From NCBI GenBank assembly GCA_002497905.1, contig DAFJ01000074.1:30629-42601 (forward strand): DNA of 11,973 nt. The letters are read 5' to 3'. Made by a program: the position numbers and the translations under genes. This DNA comes from Euryarchaeota archaeon UBA251 (GTDB taxonomy: Archaea; Thermoplasmatota; Poseidoniia; Poseidoniales; Thalassarchaeaceae). Below, in pieces: positions 6,914 through 11,973 of the stretch. How positions within the stretch are numbered: the stretch's first letter is position 1; each line of letters opens with the position of its first letter. Under the pieces are notes generated by a model. It was given only the letters and a program-made list of their open reading frames with translations, ran no database searches and had not been told where the DNA came from.

Positions 6914-7942
6914 ATGGCACAATGGAAAAGGCCATGGCATCTACTTCCGGTAGCGCTCATCTTTATCGCAGCGATGGTGATAGCGGTTGGAGGTATCATC
7001 CGCATCTATGATGCTGGTGAATCCTGCCCAGATTGGCCCACGTGCTTCGGTACATGGGGCTTCGATGTATCGCCTGAAGAACAAGCCACTTGGTGGGAAA
7101 ATAATCCGGAGGAAATTGATTCTCGTGGAGCCGATCATAGATACACAACATTCGAAATCTTCACCGAATGGATTCATCGCGCCATTGCAGGTGCCCTACT
7201 TGGACCACTGATTATCCTGCAGTATTTTATTGTCCGAGCACAGCGTGAAAACCTCTCTAATCAAACCCACACACTTGCAGCCCTCTCACTCATCCTAGTC
7301 ATCTGGCAGGGTTTCCTTGGTTATATCACTGTGAAATGGGATAATGAGCACTGGTCAGTGGCTCTACATCTTGCCTCAGCACTAATTTTCACTCTGGCTT
7401 TGATTGGACTCTGGATATCTTGGAGGAAGGACAACGGGCATAGATGGAAGATCGATACCGGTCCACGAACACAGGCGCATCTCCGAATTAGTGCCCTATC
7501 AACTCTCATCGTCCTCTTTGTAGGTGCCTTTGTATCTACCACTGAAGACGCAAATGTCGCCTGTGGAGTTTCGGGATTCCCAGACTCTTGGCCGCTATGC
7601 AGCGGAGGTATCGGAGTTTTGGTGCAAGATGTAATTGCACAATCGCAATTCATTCATCGATGGTTGGTCCTAATTGTTGGAAGCATAATCCTCAGAATAT
7701 GGATGACGCGCTCGGAATGGGCGCCTGATATCCTTACTCATCGGCTTATGTCATGGGGGGCTGGACTCTATGGATTGAATGTGCTTCTCGGTGGAGCCTA
7801 CGTGCTCTCATGGACTGCAAATTCAGGATTCATAGAATGGATTTCTGTTCTACATCTTCTCTTTGCATCTGTGATTTTCCTCATATTTTCATCCGCGATT
7901 CTGATGATCCGAATCGACACATCGGATAATGAAGAGGAATGA
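6914..7942 (+). CDS. ctaA: heme A synthase (CtaA/COX15)
   Basis: CtaA/COX15 oxidises the C8 methyl of heme O to a formyl group, giving heme A for aa3-type cytochrome oxidases, in the membrane. The 342-residue protein has eight hydrophobic helices in two similar halves. All four heme-associated histidines are present: H88 in EWIHR, H152 in ALHLA, H248 in FIHRW and H314 in VLHLL, with E85 three residues before H88 as in Bacillus CtaA. Each half carries an extracytoplasmic cysteine pair, C38/C44 (SCPDWPTC) and C217/C229 (CGVS...SWPLC). GGIIRIYDAG (26-35) is the family signature after helix 1. The frame stays open upstream to an ATG at 6794, but that extension is hydrophilic and overlaps the divergent gene; ATG 6914 begins just before helix 1 and is preferred. 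ctaB follows by 57 bp. Confidence 0.92.
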   Translation: MAQWKRPWHLLPVALIFIAAMVIAVGGIIRIYDAGESCPDWPTCFGTWGFDVSPEEQATWWENNPEEIDSRGADHRYTTFEIFTEWIHRAIAGALLGPLIILQYFIVRAQRENLSNQTHTLAALSLILVIWQGFLGYITVKWDNEHWSVALHLASALIFTLALIGLWISWRKDNGHRWKIDTGPRTQAHLRISALSTLIVLFVGAFVSTTEDANVACGVSGFPDSWPLCSGGIGVLVQDVIAQSQFIHRWLVLIVGSIILRIWMTRSEWAPDILTHRLMSWGAGLYGLNVLLGGAYVLSWTANSGFIEWISVLHLLFASVIFLIFSSAILMIRIDTSDNEEE

Positions 7943-7988
7943 AGGGAAACTGAAACTCTACACCCAACCTTCAATGGTCGAATCAAAT

Positions 7989-7995
7989 GGTGGAG
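7989..7995 (+). promoter_or_regulatory. ribosome binding site of ctaB
   Basis: GGTGGAG ends 4 nt before the ATG at 8000, close but plausible spacing. It supports this start, which lies 57 bp after the ctaA stop, and translation from a shared ctaA-ctaB transcript. Confidence 0.45.
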
Positions 7996-7999
7996 TAAC

Positions 8000-9058
8000 A
8001 TGGCTGAGGTAGCGACTGGTGTGAGGGCCTATGTTACCCTCATGAAGCCGGGTGTACTAATCCTCCTCCAAATTACTGCGTTATGTGCAGTGTTGATTCA
8101 TGACGCTCAAATTTGGCGTGAGACGGGGGATTGGAATCTGTTTCACACGGGTCAAGTGATAATCGTAGTCATCATTGGCGGAATGCTGACCGCTGGCGGT
8201 GCAAATGCGATCAATATGTGGTACGATCGTGACATCGATCCTGGAATGAAACGGACAATCAATCGGCCAGTTCCTGCCGGAACTGTCAGCCCGAATCAAG
8301 CCCTCTGGTTCGGCATCAGTATCTCCGTTCTCGGAGTTGCATGGTTCATGGCGATGACAAATGCAGTTACTGCATTCTGGGCTGGATTCAGTATTCTCTT
8401 CTACGTATTCATTTACACAATGTGGCTAAAGCGAACCTCTACTCAGAACATCGTCATTGGTGGAATTGCTGGAGCCACACCCCCACTAATCGGTTGGGCG
8501 GCAGCTACTCCTGCCACTGAACTCTCAATCACAAATCCATTCTTTCTCGGTGAGCCACTTCCGTGGCTGATGTTCGCACTCATCTTCCTTTGGACACCGC
8601 CCCACTTCTGGGCACTCGCACTATATCGCTCATCAGAGTATGAAAAGGTAGGTGTACCAATGATGCCTTGGGTCAAGGGGCCTGAACGGACGCTCCTTGA
8701 GATGAAGGTCTACGCTCTCCTACTCATTGGGATTGCAGCCATGCCTTGGCTTCGAAACGAAGCCGTGGGTAATGAAGGAGGGCTCATCTGGACTATTATC
8801 GCCTTCAGCCTTGGATTCTGGTACTTTCAGACAGTCCTCCGGATTGATCCTAAGGAAGAATTCGATGAAAAGGGGCGTTTGCCTACTGCTCTGCGCTCAT
8901 TCAAAGCCTCACTGTACTATCTTGCCCTGATGTTCATCGGCCTCGTAATAACTGCCTTGAACACCTGGGCTGCGATTATCTTCCTCGCGATGCTAGGCGG
9001 AAATCTCGCAAGGACCATGACGAAGAAAGATGACGTTGAAACCACTACCCTCTCCTAA
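8000..9058 (+). CDS. ctaB: heme O synthase (protoheme IX farnesyltransferase, CtaB/CyoE/COX10)
   Basis: This UbiA-superfamily membrane prenyltransferase adds a farnesyl group to heme B, making heme O, the substrate of CtaA. Diagnostic motifs are the first Asp-rich prenyl-diphosphate site, N72-xxx-D76-xxx-D80, in NMWYDRDID followed by MKRTINRPVPAG (83-94); YTMWLKRTSTQN (139-150); IGGIAGATPPLIGW (153-166); WTPPHFWALAL (198-208); and YEKVGVPMMPWVKG (214-227). About eight or nine hydrophobic helices span 20-333. The C-terminus is a short charged cytoplasmic tail. Length (352) is slightly above bacterial CtaB (about 290-310), partly from a longer N-terminal loop and the residues around 170-190. 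It lies directly after ctaA on the same strand, forming a heme A biosynthesis pair; no oxidase subunit gene is inside the window. Confidence 0.95.
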   Translation: MAEVATGVRAYVTLMKPGVLILLQITALCAVLIHDAQIWRETGDWNLFHTGQVIIVVIIGGMLTAGGANAINMWYDRDIDPGMKRTINRPVPAGTVSPNQALWFGISISVLGVAWFMAMTNAVTAFWAGFSILFYVFIYTMWLKRTSTQNIVIGGIAGATPPLIGWAAATPATELSITNPFFLGEPLPWLMFALIFLWTPPHFWALALYRSSEYEKVGVPMMPWVKGPERTLLEMKVYALLLIGIAAMPWLRNEAVGNEGGLIWTIIAFSLGFWYFQTVLRIDPKEEFDEKGRLPTALRSFKASLYYLALMFIGLVITALNTWAAIIFLAMLGGNLARTMTKKDDVETTTLS

Positions 9059-9095
9059 GCGGGGGATTCATACGCAATCCTTGCTTCTCTTCCAC

Positions 9096-9101
9096 AGGAG
9101 G
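9096..9101 (+). promoter_or_regulatory. strong ribosome binding site before the DRE-TIM gene
   Basis: AGGAGG lies 7 nt before the ATG at 9109, the clearest Shine-Dalgarno sequence in the window. It fixes the start and suggests a leadered transcript, possibly read through from ctaB 50 bp upstream. Confidence 0.65.
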
Positions 9102-9108
9102 CGACCAC

Positions 9109-10365
9109 ATGAACGAGAAGGACCTCATCTACGATTGGAATCTCATCCAACATTCTTTCACGAGAGATGAAGGCGCTCACCCTCACCCAATTTGGTTCGA
9201 TGATGAGACCTTGAGAGATGGACTACAAAGCCCATCAGCACGCAACCCAAGAATCGAGGAAAAGATAGAACTCCTCGATTATATGGAAAATCTTGGCATC
9301 CAGAAGGTAGATCTCGGCCTTCCCGGCGCTGGCCCTCTACACATCGATCATATCGATGCAATGCTATCACACATCAACGAGAAGGATTACGAAATACGTC
9401 CAGGTTGTGCAGTTCGCACTGTAGTCAGTGACATCGAACCACTCGTGGATTTACAGGCGAAACACGAGATGCAGATTCAAGCAAGTGCCTTCCTTGGAAC
9501 AAGTCCGATTCGACAGTATACCGAAAACTGGACAATGGATCGTATCATCTCAACTGCTGAGAAGGCGATTGGATTCGCAGTAGACAATGACATCCCTGTA
9601 ATGTTCGTGACCGAGGACACAACACGTTCGAAGCCAGAGGACATCAAAGCGGTCTATACCAGAGCTTTGGAATTGGGGGCTGATCGGCTCTGTGTCTGTG
9701 ATACATGTGGCCACGTTACGCCGAATGGTGTGGAGCAATTACTCCGCTTCGTTCAGGATGAGGTCATCCCAGATGCTGGCTTCAAGCGACGGGACATCGA
9801 AGTCAACTGGCATGGACATCAAGATCGTGGACTCGGCGTAGCGAACAATATTGCAGCCTATTACGCTGGGGCAGACGTAATCCACGGGACCGCACTTGGT
9901 GTAGGTGAACGTGCTGGAAACGCACCCATCGACCAGACACTCGTGAATCTCAAACTAATGGGTGCAATCGACAACGATTTGACCACATTAAACGAATACA
10001 TGCGCAAAGCCAACGAATACGTCGAAGTCGCACTACCACGTAATTATCCAGTATTTGGTCAAGATGCTTTCGAAACCGGAACTGGAGTCCACGCAAGCGC
10101 GGTCGTGAAAGCGATGAAAAAAGGAGATCACTGGCTTGCTGACCGAATCTATAGCGGAGTCCCGGCTCAAGACTTTGGATTAGAACAGATAATTCGCATT
10201 GGCCACATGTCTGGTCGCTCCAATATCATCTACTGGCTTGAACGAAATGGCTTCGAGGCTACCGATGGATTAGTCGCCCATCTCTTTGATTTGGCCAAGT
10301 CCCAAAGACGCTTAATGAGCGATGAAGAAGTCAATCAAGCGGTTCAAACCTTCATCGGGTCTTGA
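9109..10365 (+). CDS. DRE-TIM metallolyase family, isopropylmalate/homocitrate synthase-like
   Basis: The family condenses acetyl-CoA with a 2-oxo acid (2-oxoisovalerate, 2-oxoglutarate, pyruvate) or, in lyase branches, splits such products. The TIM-barrel motifs are complete: FDDETLRDGLQ (30-40) with D32 and R36 as metal and substrate residues; E169 in VTEDTTRS; NWHGHQDRGLGVANN (233-247) with metal ligands H235 and H237; and GTALGVGERAGNAPID (260-275), the acyl-CoA synthase signature. FETGTGVHASAVVKA (321-335) fits the linker subdomain. At 418 residues it lacks room for the roughly 130-residue LeuA allosteric dimer domain, so leucine feedback as in LeuA is unlikely. Homocitrate synthase or a citramalate/re-citrate synthase-like role is as plausible as isopropylmalate synthesis. 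No leuB, leuC, leuD or lysine genes adjoin it. Superfamily membership is sure; substrate is open. Confidence 0.85.
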   Translation: MNEKDLIYDWNLIQHSFTRDEGAHPHPIWFDDETLRDGLQSPSARNPRIEEKIELLDYMENLGIQKVDLGLPGAGPLHIDHIDAMLSHINEKDYEIRPGCAVRTVVSDIEPLVDLQAKHEMQIQASAFLGTSPIRQYTENWTMDRIISTAEKAIGFAVDNDIPVMFVTEDTTRSKPEDIKAVYTRALELGADRLCVCDTCGHVTPNGVEQLLRFVQDEVIPDAGFKRRDIEVNWHGHQDRGLGVANNIAAYYAGADVIHGTALGVGERAGNAPIDQTLVNLKLMGAIDNDLTTLNEYMRKANEYVEVALPRNYPVFGQDAFETGTGVHASAVVKAMKKGDHWLADRIYSGVPAQDFGLEQIIRIGHMSGRSNIIYWLERNGFEATDGLVAHLFDLAKSQRRLMSDEEVNQAVQTFIGS

Positions 10366-10402
10366 GCAAAGCACTATGACGTTCCATGGATAAACACAAT
10401 TC

Positions 10403-11973
10403 ATGCGCGAGCATGCTATTGTCCTAGTCGCGCTTTTCCTGACCTCCATCACCGTCCCCCTTGCAATGGCTCAAGATTTCGAAGAACCAAAGACAGAGCC
10501 TGTCTTTGAAACCTACAGCGGTGCCGTTCAGCGTGCCTTCTACCAAGTGGAAGCTGCGGAATCACAGATGGATCTAGGAGCGCCGGAAGAATGGCTTGTT
10601 TTGACAACATTAGACCCTCTTCTCGTTCAGAAATACACCAGTGCTGATGTTGATATTCGTATGGCTCCGTTCCTCGATGGAGCATGGATTTGGTCATTCT
10701 CTGACCCAGTAGAAGGTGCATCAATTCTAGAAGGGTTAGAAAATCGAGGAATCATTGAGCGTAGTCTTCCTCAACGCGAGAAAGTAATGCAACCACGAGC
10801 TGTACTCAATGATCCTGAGATGAATGCACAATGGCACCTTGTCAATACAGGACAAAATGGTGGGACCATTGGTGAAGATGCAAACGTGACTGCAGCATGG
10901 GATATCGCTGATGGTACAGGAGCCCAGATATCAATCATTGATGATGGATTTGCGCATAGCCATACCGACCTATCCCCGGGATACCAAAGTGGAGATTCAT
11001 ATGACTACTGCAGCAATGATGGTGATCCCAGCCCGTCTTCTGGTGATGGACATGGTACATCTGCTGCTGGAGTGGCAGGAGGAAGAGGAAACAACAGTTA
11101 CGGAATCGCTGGTGTCGCTTACAATGCTGACATGAGTGGTACGAGGCTCATCGCCTGCGGATTCTCTGACTCCACAGCGGCGAATGCACTAAGTCTGAAT
11201 GATCAAGACAATGATATCTACAGTAACTCATGGGGGCCGTCCGATAATGGGCAGACTCTCGAAGGACCTGGTCCACTCCTAATTGCTGCATTTGAATCAG
11301 ACTTTACGACTGGGCGTGGAAGCCTCGGTAACATCATCACATGGGCAGGAGGTAATGGACGAACGAATAGTGATAATTCAAACTACGATGGATATGCTAA
11401 CGCCCGACAGACAATCTCTGTGGGCGCAATCACAAACTCAGGGACTCAATCATATTACTCAGAAGACGGTGCGAATGTACTCGTAGTAGCACACTCAAAC
11501 GGAGGGACCCTCGGTATCGTAACAGCAGATATCCCTGGGTCAGGAGGCTACAACAACAGCGGTGATATCGCCCGTGACTTTGGTGGCACCTCCTCTGCTA
11601 CACCACTTGTCTCGGGAGTTGCAGCACTCATCCTCGATGTAGACCCGACTCTAACGGCCCGAGATGTGATGGCCATCCTCGCGAACTCCGCACGAAAGAA
11701 CAACCCGGCACACTCCTCATGGTCTACGAATGGTGGTGGTCACGATATTTCCCATAGTTTCGGATTCGGTGTTGTTGATGCGCATGCAGCAGTCAGTCTC
11801 GCTGCCAACTGGACTAAGCTACAAACTGAGACCTCTTTCGGCTCCAGTATCTCAACTGTCTCCAGTTCAATTGCAGACAATGGTGCCCCTGTAACAGACA
11901 CCATTACTGTAAATCAAGACCTCCGTATCGAATACGTCGAGGTTGTAGTCAATATCTCACACACGGCGAGAGG
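10403..11973 (+). CDS. secreted kexin-like subtilisin-family (S8) serine protease, 3' end outside window
   Basis: The frame opens at ATG 10403 and stays open to the window edge (523 whole codons), so the end is missing. Residues 1-23 are a signal peptide (IVLVALFLTS core, likely cut after AMA). A propeptide-like region (about 24-150) leads to DPEMNAQWHLVNTGQNGG (about 145-162), the proprotein-convertase entry motif. The catalytic set is complete: D180 in SIIDDGFAHSHTDL, H217 in DGHGTSAAG, oxyanion N318 in AGGNG, and S397 in GGTSSATPLVSG. LTARDVMAIL follows, as in kexin. From about residue 471 a P/Homo B domain begins (VEVVVNISHTARG) and runs off the edge. It should degrade proteins outside the cell or process exported proteins. 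It starts 37 bp after the DRE-TIM gene without an obvious ribosome binding site. Adhesion or sorting domains may follow beyond the window. Confidence 0.93.
   Translation, partial: MREHAIVLVALFLTSITVPLAMAQDFEEPKTEPVFETYSGAVQRAFYQVEAAESQMDLGAPEEWLVLTTLDPLLVQKYTSADVDIRMAPFLDGAWIWSFSDPVEGASILEGLENRGIIERSLPQREKVMQPRAVLNDPEMNAQWHLVNTGQNGGTIGEDANVTAAWDIADGTGAQISIIDDGFAHSHTDLSPGYQSGDSYDYCSNDGDPSPSSGDGHGTSAAGVAGGRGNNSYGIAGVAYNADMSGTRLIACGFSDSTAANALSLNDQDNDIYSNSWGPSDNGQTLEGPGPLLIAAFESDFTTGRGSLGNIITWAGGNGRTNSDNSNYDGYANARQTISVGAITNSGTQSYYSEDGANVLVVAHSNGGTLGIVTADIPGSGGYNNSGDIARDFGGTSSATPLVSGVAALILDVDPTLTARDVMAILANSARKNNPAHSSWSTNGGGHDISHSFGFGVVDAHAAVSLAANWTKLQTETSFGSSISTVSSSIADNGAPVTDTITVNQDLRIEYVEVVVNISHTAR

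Noticed and set aside
10449..10724. Minus-strand ORF of 91 residues and small plus-strand ORFs (10911-11135, 11283-11486)
   Set aside because: All are shadows of the continuous kexin-like protease frame, which is open to the window end.

Overview
The window looks like a chromosomal segment of an aerobic, heterotrophic planktonic euryarchaeon, most plausibly Marine Group II (Poseidoniales, Thermoplasmatota). The grounds are a mixture of genes. Archaea-specific information and purine genes (rpoK, purP, an archaeal-style NFACT/RqcH protein) sit beside bacterial-type catabolic genes (tryptophan 2,3-dioxygenase, a PhaA/AtoB-like thiolase), heme A biosynthesis genes for an aerobic terminal oxidase, and a large secreted kexin-like protease. 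Base composition is moderate, genes are tightly packed, and several starts look leaderless. The taxonomic call is an inference from gene content, not from a marker tree.

Layout. Positions 1-392 (+) hold the 3' end of an NFACT-family ribosome quality-control gene that enters from outside the window. Positions 443-1984 (-) encode a nine-helix membrane protein with a soluble helical module and a Trp-rich tail. Positions 2024-3136 (-) encode PurP of archaeal IMP synthesis. Divergent from it, 3238-4305 (+) is tryptophan 2,3-dioxygenase, followed by a thiolase (4373-5563, +) and the RNA polymerase subunit K gene (5631-5882, +). Convergent to rpoK, 5892-6878 (-) encodes an exported, membrane-anchored thioredoxin-like protein. 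Only 35 bp from its start, in the opposite direction, begins heme A synthase ctaA (6914-7942, +), followed by heme O synthase ctaB (8000-9058, +). Then come a DRE-TIM acyltransferase/lyase (isopropylmalate/homocitrate synthase-like, 9109-10365, +) and a secreted kexin-like serine protease whose P-domain runs off the window end (10403-11973, +).

How the genes fit together. CtaB and CtaA catalyse successive steps from heme B to heme O to heme A for an aa3-type oxidase. The divergent thioredoxin-like protein sits on the same side of the membrane as the cysteine-bearing loops of CtaA and may supply thiol redox control; this is a hypothesis. The protease, dioxygenase and thiolase fit a lifestyle of degrading proteins and amino acids. 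No mobile element, CRISPR array, tRNA or rRNA was seen. Every intergenic stretch is under 100 bp, so there is no long non-coding region to describe. I do not see a clear new multi-gene system. The most unusual items are the inserted segment in Rpo6, the ctaA/thioredoxin pairing and the unassigned membrane protein.
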